Origin: Oxalobacteraceae bacterium OTU3CINTB1 | GTDB lineage: Bacteria > Pseudomonadota > Gammaproteobacteria > Burkholderiales > Burkholderiaceae_D | DNA: 64,000 nucleotides | Reading direction: 5' to 3' | Assembly (NCBI GenBank): GCA_024123955.1 | Contig: CP099652.1 | Location: 620,001-684,000 of the forward strand | Shown here: in pieces, positions 56,827 through 64,000 of the stretch | Layout: each line of letters opens with the position of its first letter | Position numbering within the stretch: the first letter of the stretch is position 1 | Translations under genes and position numbers: made by a program | Notes under the pieces: generated by a model | Database searches by the model: none | Told to the model about the DNA's origin: nothing | The model's input: the letters and a program-made list of their open reading frames with translations, nothing else

Positions 56827-57624
56827 ATGCCCGCGATAGGACAAGAAACAGGTTCAACGTTTCTGGAAGCAGATATCTTGAACCCTGTGATTTTTGCAAA
56901 AATGCGCGGCGAACAACTTCATGATGATGTTGATGCCAACGCATTGGTTGTCCCAGTGCGTAATAAGCTAAAGCCGCATTTCCGTGTTCTCGCAAAGTAT
57001 CCGGAACGCAGCAGGACGGGGAAGGGCGAAAGCAACGAGACCCATACAAAAGCCATCGATTTTCTTCTGAGACGGCTGAAATCAAACACTAGGGTGGCCT
57101 TAACTACATACGTTTTTGGAGAGTCTATCGAAGTTCAGACTATCTACAAAACCCCCAAACCGACTGAAGAGGTACCCGGCTACCATTGGTGGAGCGAGGC
57201 TCGGATTCCTGTAGACAGTACGCATTACATCCAACCAGATATTTGCGGTCGTGGGAATGCAGACTTTATGCCTAACCGACGAGCTCCTGGAATAATCATC
57301 GAGGTTATACAGACTCACTATCCCGACGAGGCCACGTTCATTCATCTCCTGGCCCTGTCAAGGCGTAACTTTTTTGTGCTGTTCTACTTCGTGAGAATCG
57401 ACGCTCGCGGAAGCAAGTTCAGCGGAGTCGACAGCGCTATTCCAGGGCTGCTACAAATTCGGAGCGCGTACTGGCTTGATAATGGCGTCTTCTTCAAGAA
57501 TGGGGAGGCAATGCCAGGTAACGGAAAGCCCGAAGCTCAGTGGTACCGCGAAATTTGTGCGCTGTATTTTGACAAAGCGATGGCGAGCAAGAACCAAATC
57601 CCGCCCAAAGCTACGTCAAGCTGA
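56827..57624 (+). CDS. Unknown protein, possible nuclease-like core
   Basis: About 265 aa from the ATG at 56827; a GTG start at 56764 is also possible and would overlap the previous gene. HYIQPDICGR and the later PGIIIEVIQTHYPDE give a D...E-x pattern faintly like PD-(D/E)XK proteins, but no lysine follows the Glu in the usual position. The strand NFFVLFYFVRID adds to a mixed fold. Function unknown. Confidence 0.55.
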   Translation: MPAIGQETGSTFLEADILNPVIFAKMRGEQLHDDVDANALVVPVRNKLKPHFRVLAKYPERSRTGKGESNETHTKAIDFLLRRLKSNTRVALTTYVFGESIEVQTIYKTPKPTEEVPGYHWWSEARIPVDSTHYIQPDICGRGNADFMPNRRAPGIIIEVIQTHYPDEATFIHLLALSRRNFFVLFYFVRIDARGSKFSGVDSAIPGLLQIRSAYWLDNGVFFKNGEAMPGNGKPEAQWYREICALYFDKAMASKNQIPPKATSS

Positions 57625-57685
57625 ACGCAGTGGGTTAAATGGACTTTTTCTATTTCGCATCCCCACTATCTCGCGGACCCAGTTC

Positions 57686-57964
57686 TCATACATCAATCGT
57701 ATGTGTCCAATTTGGGAGCCCGCTGTTAGCCAAGTGGTCTACCAGATGCCTGTCACCAAAAAAACGAATCCGTCCGTTCTCGCTGTAGGCTAAGGCGCTC
57801 TGGTCCACTTTGAGCCCAGATGCCTGAGCCTTTGCCGTCAGCTGGGATAAGAGCTGCCTGTTAGCAGAGTCGCCTCGACTGTTGGACTTGGCGTCAAACA
57901 AGGCGAAATCTATGTGGCCTCCCGATGCCGCGCGCGCCCTGATGTGAGCAAGATTGATTTTCAT
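57686..57964 (-). CDS. Small hypothetical protein, 92 aa
   Basis: Begins MKINLAHIRARAASGGHIDF with GGAG 6 bases before the ATG. Later LKVDQSALAYSENGRIRFFG. Soluble, no family known. It lies downstream of the 48-aa gene at 58167 on the same strand, separated by a hairpin that may cut down read-through. Confidence 0.6.
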   Translation of the reverse strand: MKINLAHIRARAASGGHIDFALFDAKSNSRGDSANRQLLSQLTAKAQASGLKVDQSALAYSENGRIRFFGDRHLVDHLANSGLPNWTHTIDV

Positions 57965-57991
57965 GTTAGCTCCATTTCGTAAATGCGAACG

Positions 57992-58014
57992 AAAAGCCAG
58001 GCATGCCGCCTGGC
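57992..58014 (-). terminator. Hairpin terminator/attenuator between two small genes
   Basis: GCCAGGC (57996-58002) and GCCTGGC (58008-58014), loop of 5, followed on the minus strand by TTTT (57992-57995). It lies just after the stop of the 48-aa gene. Confidence 0.65.
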
Positions 58015-58020
58015 TGGCGA

Positions 58021-58167
58021 TTAACGCTTGGCTTTGTCTTTTGCTTGAGTTAGCGCCGATGCTGCGACGCTCCTTTGGGCAGGTGTGGACTTGGGGTTTG
58101 AAAGAATCTTGCTGGCCTTGCTAGCGACAGCGGATGAGGTGTTTTCATTACTCTTCTTCATTGTCAT
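58021..58167 (-). CDS. Small basic protein, 48 aa
   Basis: Reads MTMKKSNENTSSAVASKASK, then ILSNPKSTPAQRSVAASALT and QAKDKAKR, stop. A strong GGAGG lies 5 bases before the ATG (minus strand). It is rich in Ser, Ala and Lys, without hydrophobic segments. I recall similar short proteins in many proteobacterial genomes, function unknown. It is the last gene before the right transposon end. Confidence 0.72.
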   Translation of the reverse strand: MTMKKSNENTSSAVASKASKILSNPKSTPAQRSVAASALTQAKDKAKR

Positions 58168-58658
58168 AAAACCTCCAAACGATTTCAAGGGTTGGCCCAC
58201 ATTTAGGAGAAAAATTCAAATTGCGACTAGATGTAGTGGTTTCATTCTACTCGGCTTTTGCGGTAACGCAAGAACATACTGGGTTTTCGTACAGTTTTTT
58301 CGGGGCGCTTCAATGCCACTCTCGCGAGCAGGGACCAGTTACCGACATCTTGTTGACACGCGAATCTGATTACCGACGTATTGTTGAAAACACGTGCTTT
58401 CGTGCAAAGTAGTTAATCGAACGATATTAATGTGAAATATGTGTGTCGCGTTTTCGGCCGGGGCGTTCAAGGGATTGGGGTTGTTTATATGCGCACGGTT
58501 TCTACACCGAGCGAAAAACTCGTATGGTTTCAGCGAGTTATATGTCAGTTACCGACGTGTGTGTGCGTGTCTGCAGAAGCCCAGTTACCGGCCAATTGCC
58601 AAAAAAAGCCCAGTTACCGACTTTGTGTTGGAGTTACCGACTTAAATGTCGAGTCACA
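58168..58658 (-). repeat. Right transposon end with six TnsB-site-like repeats
   Basis: TTACCGAC cores at 58339, 58370, 58549, 58585 (TTACCGGC), 58614 and 58634. Most are preceded by CCAG or GAG, giving AGTTACCGAC. The last three are spaced 36, 29 and 20 bases apart, denser towards the tip, as in Tn7-type right ends. No gene is supported in these 490 bases; long frames across them are chance. Confidence 0.8.
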
Positions 58659-58664
58659 CCGGTG
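58658..58664 (+). repeat. Target-site duplication, right copy
   Basis: ACCGGTG immediately after the right terminal GTCACA (its first base is shared with the terminal ACA). It pairs with the left copy at 13043-13049 and is followed by in-frame codons of the interrupted gene. Confidence 0.8.
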
Positions 58665-58808
58665 CGCACCTCGACCTTGTGGCTGTCCGCCAGCACCGCC
58701 TACTTCGCGCGCAACAGCGATCAAATGGAGGCGTTGTGGAACTGGTGGGGCGAGAACTCGACGCGCAAGCTGGTCGAGTTGCTCAAGAATTACCCGCCGC
58801 CGAAGTGA
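58659..58808 (+). pseudogene. Periplasmic substrate-binding-type protein, 3' part (split by transposon)
   Basis: Reads P-V-RTSTLWLSASTAYFARNSD and ends ...VELLKNYPPPK, in the frame that continues the gene at 12408 when the two flanks are joined at the duplicated CCGGTG. The short overlap of PV is the duplication itself. Without the upstream half it has no start and no signal peptide, so the gene is inactive. Longer plus-strand frames through this point run into the transposon end and are not real genes. Confidence 0.85.
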
Positions 58809-58937
58809 ACCCGCCCGCCGGCGGACGGCGGCTTTAATCCTGCCGCCAATCAACTATAATAATCGCAACACTGCGCAGGCGCCACGCTCACGACGGTGTC
58901 CCATCCCCTTGAATAACCTGATGAAAACGGCCCTTCG

Positions 58938-61900
58938 TTGAAGATCGCGATCGATTTCGCGCGTCGCATAGCGACCTTTGCCCCGACCTGGCCGCGCCGC
59001 GTGCTGGTGTCGGGTGCGCTCGTGCTGTCGCAGGCGGCCGTCGCCGCTGTGCCGGCGCTGGTCAATTACGCCCATACCGCCTGGAATGGACATCGCGGCG
59101 CGCCCGCCGACGTGCTGCAGTTCACGCAAACCCTGGACGGCTGGCTGTGGATCAGTTCGCCCAACGGGCTGTTCCGCTTCGACGGGGTCGATTTCGAGCG
59201 CATGGACCGCGTGCAAGGCCACCCCGTACACACCAACAACACGCTCGGATTGCTGACCACGCGCGACGGCCGACTGTGGGTGGGCGGGCGCTTCGGCGGC
59301 ATCAGCGTGTTCGGGGCCAATGGCGCGCGCCTGTACACCGAGGCGGACGGCTTGCCGCCGGGCGCGATCTTCACCATGACGGAAGGGCCCGACGGCAGCG
59401 TGTGGGCCGCGACCAGGACCGGCCTGGCGCATCTGGCGCCCGGCGCGACGCGTTTTCGCCGGATCGGCGCACCGGAGGGACTGCCGGAAAAACACGCCCG
59501 GCAAGTCTTGTATGGCCGCGACGGCCGCCAGTGGGTCTCGGTCGAGGGCGGGATTTACTACCGCGATCCGGGCCAGACGCGCTACCGGCGCGCCTGGCCG
59601 CATATCGACCTGATGGCGATGGCCGAGGCGCCGGACGGCACCTTGTGGGGCTCGGACGGCGTCGACAAGCACTACCGCGTGTTGTCCGCGCCGCCGCCGG
59701 GCAAGCCGGCGCCGCGCGCGGAACTGGGCGGCAACGGCGCGCTGTTCGACCGCGACGGCAATATGTGGATACTGAAGGTGAACGCGCTCGAACGCCGCCA
59801 GGCCCCTTACGTTGGCAAGGGCGCCGACGCGCGCCAGATGACCCGGGCCAACGGCATGAGCGGCCCGCTGCCGCAAACGGCGTTCGAGGACCGCGAGGGC
59901 AATCTGTGGATCGGCACCTCCGCCGGGCTGGACCGCTTGCGGCGCACCCGCTTGCGCGCCGTGCCGGTGGCCACCGCGTTCGACCGCCCCGGCGTGATCG
60001 CCGACAAGGGGGGCAGTGTCATCATCGGCGACTGGCGCCATCCGCCGCGCCGCTACGACGCCGCCGGTCCCCGCGAGCAGGTGGGGCGGTTCTGGCTCAG
60101 CGGCGCCTATCGCGCCCCCGACGGTGGCCTGTGGCTGGCCAACGACGTCGAACGCTGGCACCGCGACGCCTCCGGGGTGCTCACGCGGCTGCCGTATCCG
60201 GCGCATCTGGCCGGCCACGACGCCCAGGCGATGACGATCGACGCCCGGGGCCGCATGTGGATCTCGCTGTCGCGCCAGGGCTTGTTCAGCATCGACGGCG
60301 GGACCTGGCGCAAGGACGACGGCCTGTCCGGCCTGCCGGGCGAGCTGGCGCTGGCGCTGGCGACCGACGGTGGCGGACGCGTATGGGCAAGCTACCTGCA
60401 GAACCGGATCGCGGTGATCGACGGCCAACGGACGCGGGTGTTCGGCGCGGCGGACGGCCTCCGGCTGGGCAATGTTCAATCGCTGCTGGTGGACGGCGCG
60501 CGCGTCTGGGCCGGCGGCCAGAACGGGCTGGCGTGGTACGACGGCCAGCGCTGGCATGGCGCGACGCCGGCCGGCGGGCGCCAATTGCGCGGCATCTCAG
60601 GCATGGTGCGCACCGCCGACGGCGAGCTGTGGCTGTACGGTTCCGAGGGCATCAGCCGCGTCGCCGCCGGCGATGTCGCGCGCCTGCTGCGCGAGCCGGA
60701 CTGGCCGCTGCCTTACGAGCGCTTCGACGCGCTCGACGGCCTGGTCGGCGGCGCCGAGCAGTTGCGCCCCTTGCCGTCGATGGCGCAAGGCAGCGACGGC
60801 CGGCTGTGGTTCGCCACCGCCAGCGAGGTGGCCAGCCTCGATCCCGCCGCCATCGCGCGCAATCCGCTGGCGCCGCCGGTGCAGGTGCTGTCGTTGCGCT
60901 CGGGCGACCTGAGTTATCCCGTCACCCCGTCCCTGCATGATGTGCGGCTGCCGACCGGACGGCGCGACCTGCGCATCGCCTACACGGCGCTGGCGCTGGC
61001 GCTGCCCGAGCGGGTGCGCTTCCGCTACAAGCTTGAAGGCTACGATACGGACTGGCAGGAAGCCGGCATGCGCCGCGAAGCGGTCTACACCAACCTCGGC
61101 CCGGGCGGCTACCGCTTCCGCGTGATCGCCGCCAACGAGGATGGCGTGTGGAACGAGACCGGCGCGACGCTGGCGCTGACGTTGCCGCCGCGCTTCGTCG
61201 AGACCGACTGGTTCAAGGTGCTGATGGTGCTGCTGGCGGCGCTGTTGCTGGGCGGCTTGTACCGGCTGCGCGTGCGGCATCTGACCGCGCGAATGCGCGA
61301 CCGCATGCAGCAGCGCCTGGCCGAGCGCGAGCGCATCGCGCGCGGCCTGCACGACACCGTGCTGCAAAGCGTGCAGGGCTTGATCATGCTGTTCCACCAG
61401 CAGGCGCGCAGCCTGCCGATCAGCGCCGAGGAGCGCGGCAAGCTCGAACAAACCCTGGACCTGGCCGACGCATTAATGGCCGAAGGGCGCGACTGTATCG
61501 CCGACCTGCGCACCGCCGGCGAACGCGGCGAGCTGGGCCAGGTGCTGGCGCAATATGGCCACGTGCTGCTGCAGCAGCGTTTCAGCGCGACCATCCACGG
61601 CACGCCGCGCGCGCTCTGTCCACGGCTGCGCGACGAGGTGCAGGCGATTGCGCGCGAAGCCTTGTTCAACGCGTCGCGCCACGCCCAGGCCAACAAGGTG
61701 CAGCTGGTCGTCGACTACCGTGCCGACGGCCTGTCGGTGCTGGTGCGCGACGATGGTTGCGGCATGTCGGAGGCCATGTCGTGCGGAACGGGCCGGCCCC
61801 AACACTACGGCATCGTCGGCATGGGCGAGCGCGCCAGGAGTGTCGGCGCGCGCTACAAGCTGGTCTCGGCGCCGGGCGAGGGCACCGTCATGCACCTGGA

Positions 61901-61994
61901 CATCCCGGCCGAATACGCTTACGCCGGCGGCCGCTCGGCGGCCCTGTTCGCCCGCTTGCGGCAGCGCCGCCGCCCCCAGGCGAAGGCCGCTTAG
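58938..61994 (+). CDS. Sensor histidine kinase with reg_prop beta-propellers (hybrid periplasmic sensor)
   Basis: A 1018-aa membrane sensor, TTG start assumed. A signal segment precedes NYAHTAWNGHRGAPADVLQF, then about 650 residues of two-component regulator propeller repeats (SPNGLFRFDG; DREGNLWIGTSAGLDRLRR). A Y_Y_Y domain follows (RFRYKLEGYDTDW), a membrane helix near residue 758 (VLMVLLAALLLGGLY), a HisKA_3 box (ERIARGLHDTVLQSV, His ~804) and an HATPase domain (EALFNASRHAQANKV; VRDDGCGM). Its likely partner is the NarL-type regulator at 63116. Confidence 0.9.
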   Translation: MKIAIDFARRIATFAPTWPRRVLVSGALVLSQAAVAAVPALVNYAHTAWNGHRGAPADVLQFTQTLDGWLWISSPNGLFRFDGVDFERMDRVQGHPVHTNNTLGLLTTRDGRLWVGGRFGGISVFGANGARLYTEADGLPPGAIFTMTEGPDGSVWAATRTGLAHLAPGATRFRRIGAPEGLPEKHARQVLYGRDGRQWVSVEGGIYYRDPGQTRYRRAWPHIDLMAMAEAPDGTLWGSDGVDKHYRVLSAPPPGKPAPRAELGGNGALFDRDGNMWILKVNALERRQAPYVGKGADARQMTRANGMSGPLPQTAFEDREGNLWIGTSAGLDRLRRTRLRAVPVATAFDRPGVIADKGGSVIIGDWRHPPRRYDAAGPREQVGRFWLSGAYRAPDGGLWLANDVERWHRDASGVLTRLPYPAHLAGHDAQAMTIDARGRMWISLSRQGLFSIDGGTWRKDDGLSGLPGELALALATDGGGRVWASYLQNRIAVIDGQRTRVFGAADGLRLGNVQSLLVDGARVWAGGQNGLAWYDGQRWHGATPAGGRQLRGISGMVRTADGELWLYGSEGISRVAAGDVARLLREPDWPLPYERFDALDGLVGGAEQLRPLPSMAQGSDGRLWFATASEVASLDPAAIARNPLAPPVQVLSLRSGDLSYPVTPSLHDVRLPTGRRDLRIAYTALALALPERVRFRYKLEGYDTDWQEAGMRREAVYTNLGPGGYRFRVIAANEDGVWNETGATLALTLPPRFVETDWFKVLMVLLAALLLGGLYRLRVRHLTARMRDRMQQRLAERERIARGLHDTVLQSVQGLIMLFHQQARSLPISAEERGKLEQTLDLADALMAEGRDCIADLRTAGERGELGQVLAQYGHVLLQQRFSATIHGTPRALCPRLRDEVQAIAREALFNASRHAQANKVQLVVDYRADGLSVLVRDDGCGMSEAMSCGTGRPQHYGIVGMGERARSVGARYKLVSAPGEGTVMHLDIPAEYAYAGGRSAALFARLRQRRRPQAKAA

Positions 61995-62027
61995 CGGGGG
62001 CTAGCTCGAAAGAGCTAGCGCCTTCGC
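61980..62027 (+). terminator. Nested inverted repeat after sensor kinase gene
   Basis: Inner perfect hairpin GCTAGCTC-GAAA-GAGCTAGC (62000-62019). It is enclosed by GCGAAGGC (61980-61987) and GCCTTCGC (62020-62027). It overlaps the stop codon. No T-run, so it may be a terminator or an mRNA-stabilising element. Confidence 0.5.
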
Positions 62028-62118
62028 GCTCTTCGTGGCGATGGCGGCGGCGACGCGCCACGGTACGCTATGGCTTGCATGTTCATCGTGCCCCCATTGA
62101 TACCGAAGAGAGGAAAGC

Positions 62119-63093
62119 ATGACCAACCACACCAATCCCGACCAGCGCCGCCGCAATGTGCTGATGAGCGCAGCCACCGCCGCCGCCGCCGCCGGCACCG
62201 CCGCCGCCGGCGTCTCGCTCAACGCCTCGGCCGCCACGCCATCGACACCGCAGACCCGCAAAGTCTCGACGCTGACCACCCGCGATGGCGTCGAGCTGTA
62301 CTACAAGGATTGGGGGCCGAAGAATGGCCAGCCGGTCGTCTTCAGCCACGGTTGGCCGCTCAATTCGGACAGCTGGGAATCGCAAATGATCTTCCTGGCC
62401 GACCGCGGCTACCGCTGCATCGCGCACGACCGCCGTGGCCACGGCCGCTCGAGCCAGCCTTGGGACGGCAACGACATGGACCACTACGCCGACGACCTGG
62501 CCCAGGTGATCGAGGCGCTGGACCTGAAGAACGCGGTGCTGGTGGGCTTTTCCACCGGCGGCGGCGAGGTGGCGCGCTACGTCGGCCGCCACGGCACCAA
62601 ACGCGTCGCCGGCCTGGCGCTGGTGTCGGCGGTGCCGCCGCTGATGCTCAAGAAGGCCGATTATCCGGGCGGCCTGCCGATCGAAGTGTTCGACGGCATC
62701 CGCGCCGGCTCGACCGCCAACCGCGCCCAGCTGTATATCGACATCGCCTCGGGCCCGTTCTTCGGCTTCAACCGTCCGGGCGCCAAGGTATCGCAAGGGT
62801 TGATCAATTCGTGGACGGCGCAGGGCATGCAGGCCGGCCACAAGAACACCTACGACTCGATCAAGGCGTTCTCGGAGACCGACTTCCGTGACGACCTGAA
62901 AAAGTTCGACAAGCCGACCCTGATCATCCACGGCGACGACGACCAGATCGTGCCGATCGACGCCTCCGGCAAAGCCGCCGCCGCGATCGTCAAGCACGCC
63001 AAGCTGCTGGTGTATCCGGGCGCGCCGCACGGCCTGACCGATACCCACAAGGACCGCGTCAACAACGACCTGCTGGCCTTCATCAAGGGCTAA
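62119..63093 (+). CDS. Tat-exported alpha/beta hydrolase, third paralogue
   Basis: A 324-aa relative of the genes at 10129 and 11318, more divergent in the first 90 residues. It has an N-terminal Arg-Arg ([18 protein letters not shown]) Tat-like signal, [32 protein letters not shown], Asp in [13 protein letters not shown] and His in [18 protein letters not shown] upstream. It lies between the sensor kinase and the response regulator genes and may belong to their regulon. Confidence 0.87.
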   Translation: MTNHTNPDQRRRNVLMSAATAAAAAGTAAAGVSLNASAATPSTPQTRKVSTLTTRDGVELYYKDWGPKNGQPVVFSHGWPLNSDSWESQMIFLADRGYRCIAHDRRGHGRSSQPWDGNDMDHYADDLAQVIEALDLKNAVLVGFSTGGGEVARYVGRHGTKRVAGLALVSAVPPLMLKKADYPGGLPIEVFDGIRAGSTANRAQLYIDIASGPFFGFNRPGAKVSQGLINSWTAQGMQAGHKNTYDSIKAFSETDFRDDLKKFDKPTLIIHGDDDQIVPIDASGKAAAAIVKHAKLLVYPGAPHGLTDTHKDRVNNDLLAFIKG

Positions 63094-63115
63094 GCCGGCG
63101 GGCCGGCGCGCGCCG

Positions 63116-63760
63116 TTAGAGGGAGATGATGCCGCGCTTGACCGCGATGGCGACCGCGTGGGTGCGGTCGTGCGCGTCGAGCTTGGCGAGGATGGTGCGG
63201 ATATGGGCTTTGACGGTGTCCTCGGCGATGCCGAGGTGCACGCCGATTTGCTTGTTGCCGTTGCCGGCCGCCGCGCTCGACAGCACCGCCATCTCCCGCT
63301 CGCTCAGGTTCGGCTGGCCCAGCCGTTCGACCAGGGTGCGCGCCACGTCGGCCGGGATCCAGCGGTGGCCGGCATGCACCGCGCGGATCGCGTCGATCAA
63401 GTCCTTGCGCAGGCTGTGTTTCATCAGGAAGCCGGCCGCGCCCAGTTCGAGCGCGCGGCGCATCTGGTGGTCGCCGCTCAGCGTGGTCAGCATGATCACG
63501 CGGGCGTGGCCGTTGCGCTGCCGCAGCGCTTCAAGCGCCTGCAGGCCGTCCAGCCCGGGCATGGCGATGTCCATGATGGTCAGGTCCGGCCGCAAGGCTT
63601 CGAACGTCTCCACCACGCGGGCGCCGTCGTCGAGTTCGCCCACCACCTGCAAATCGGGCTGGTTGGCGATGGTGTCGGCCAGTCCCGCCAGGATCATCGG
63701 ATGGTCGTCGACGAGGAGGATGCGGACTGGCTTGCTGCTTGGTTCGGTACTGCTCGACAC
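63116..63760 (-). CDS. NarL/FixJ-type response regulator
   Basis: About 214 aa from a GTG at 63760 with GGAG at proper spacing; upstream in-frame residues are atypical. The receiver domain is PVRILLVDDHPMILAGL, phosphoacceptor Asp in LTIMDIAMPGLDG, then VIMLTTLSGD and GFLMKHSLRKDL. The C-terminal LuxR HTH is LSEREMAVLSSAAAGNGNKQ, then GIAEDTVKAHIRTILAKL. The likely partner of the kinase at 58938. Confidence 0.89.
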   Translation of the reverse strand: MSSSTEPSSKPVRILLVDDHPMILAGLADTIANQPDLQVVGELDDGARVVETFEALRPDLTIMDIAMPGLDGLQALEALRQRNGHARVIMLTTLSGDHQMRRALELGAAGFLMKHSLRKDLIDAIRAVHAGHRWIPADVARTLVERLGQPNLSEREMAVLSSAAAGNGNKQIGVHLGIAEDTVKAHIRTILAKLDAHDRTHAVAIAVKRGIISL

Positions 63761-63901
63761 GTGTACTCCGTGGGTTGGCGGATGGGCTGCGCGCAGTGTA
63801 ATACAAGTACAAGCACAGCGGCAATCGACAACCAGTCGTTGCTCCGCCCAATATAACCAGAAGTAACTCTCGGCATCACGCCGTTCACTCACCAAGGAAA
63901 C

Positions 63902-64000
63902 ATGATGAAATCAATCGCTAAAATCGCTGTTGCGGCCGCCTCGTTGGCGGTGTTCTGCCTGCAAGCCCAGGCGCAATCGCCGGCCGCCGCCCACGACCAC
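63902..64000 (+). CDS. Start of a secreted protein, 3' end outside window
   Basis: Reads MMKSIAKIAVAAASLAVFCL, then QAQAQSPAAAHDH at the window edge. AAGGAA lies just before the ATG. It has a clear signal peptide with likely cleavage after QAQA; the rest is not visible. It is divergent from the response regulator gene. Confidence 0.6.
   Translation, partial: MMKSIAKIAVAAASLAVFCLQAQAQSPAAAHDH

Larger units (their letters stand above)
13050..58658. mobile_element. Tn7-like transposon (TnsA-TnsB-TnsC-TniQ), about 45.6 kb, defence cargo
   Basis: Left end starts TGTGCGTACATTAAAGTCGG. The right end read on the minus strand starts TGTGACTCGACATTTAAGTC. Both are followed by the shared GGTAACT core, giving inverted terminal repeats. 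The element splits a substrate-binding-type gene whose frame is restored by deleting it. A duplication inside ACCGGTG flanks it (13043-13049 and 58658-58664). If the duplication is the usual 5 bp the exact ends shift by one or two bases. The tns genes are internal, and both arms carry cargo. Two core genes have apparent frameshifts, so present mobility is doubtful. Confidence 0.9.

Noticed and set aside
58432..58941. A 169-aa plus-strand gene across the right transposon end
   Set aside because: It runs over the terminal repeats and the disrupted gene in a wrong frame; no protein family features.
1..64000. CRISPR array, Cas genes, tRNA or rRNA
   Set aside because: No regularly spaced direct repeats of CRISPR size, no Cas motifs and no tRNA-like cloverleaf noticed, so the Tn7-like element is not a CRISPR-associated transposon on this evidence.

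Overview
The window is chromosome of a G+C-rich betaproteobacterium, most likely Oxalobacteraceae (Massilia/Duganella/Janthinobacterium type). This is inferred from codon use, the Tad pilus cluster, the reg_prop sensor kinase and Tat-exported chloroperoxidase-like hydrolases. It is interrupted by one very large mobile element of visibly lower G+C.

Left chromosome, 1-13,049: a Tad/Flp pilus operon (cpaB end, cpaC secretin, small lipoprotein, tadZ, tadA, tadB, tadC, LytR_C lipoprotein). Then come a minus-strand DUF2807-type secreted protein, a small secreted protein, a LysR regulator and two nearly identical Tat-signal alpha/beta hydrolases. Last is the 5' part of a periplasmic substrate-binding-type gene. 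Right chromosome, 58,659-64,000: the missing 3' end of that same gene, a 1018-aa reg_prop sensor histidine kinase, a third hydrolase paralogue, a NarL/FixJ response regulator and the start of a secreted protein.

Between them, 13,050-58,658, lies a Tn7-like transposon of about 45.6 kb. Its ends are readable: both begin TGTG and carry several copies of a TnsB-site-like repeat (core GTCGGTAACT), three at the left end and six in inverted orientation at the right. A short duplication within ACCGGTG flanks the element. Joining the flanks at that duplication restores the open frame of the interrupted gene. The transposition genes tnsA-tnsB-tnsC-tniQ sit in the middle (28.9-34.7 kb, minus strand). 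tnsA and tnsB each look broken by a single-base -1 shift.

The cargo is a dense defence island. Left arm: a CBASS-like locus with two different CD-NTases flanking a TM-SAVED effector; a probable PD-(D/E)XK protein; a protein of unknown function with an IS5-type C-terminal motif; a Gabija-like pair whose helicase gene is frameshifted; and a RecD-like helicase-nuclease followed by HEPN and AlbA_2 (Schlafen-type) genes. Right arm: DUF6471 protein, a WYL regulator divergent from a complete Wadjet jetABCD operon, a protein kinase with a coupled Cys-containing partner, a CoiA-like protein, a complete type II CBASS (CD-NTase, Cap2 E2-E1, Cap3 JAB protease, Cap5 HNH-SAVED), a ParS-like antitoxin, and several unrecognised genes up to the right end. 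No CRISPR array, tRNA or rRNA was seen. All assignments are from reading motifs; no database search was run.
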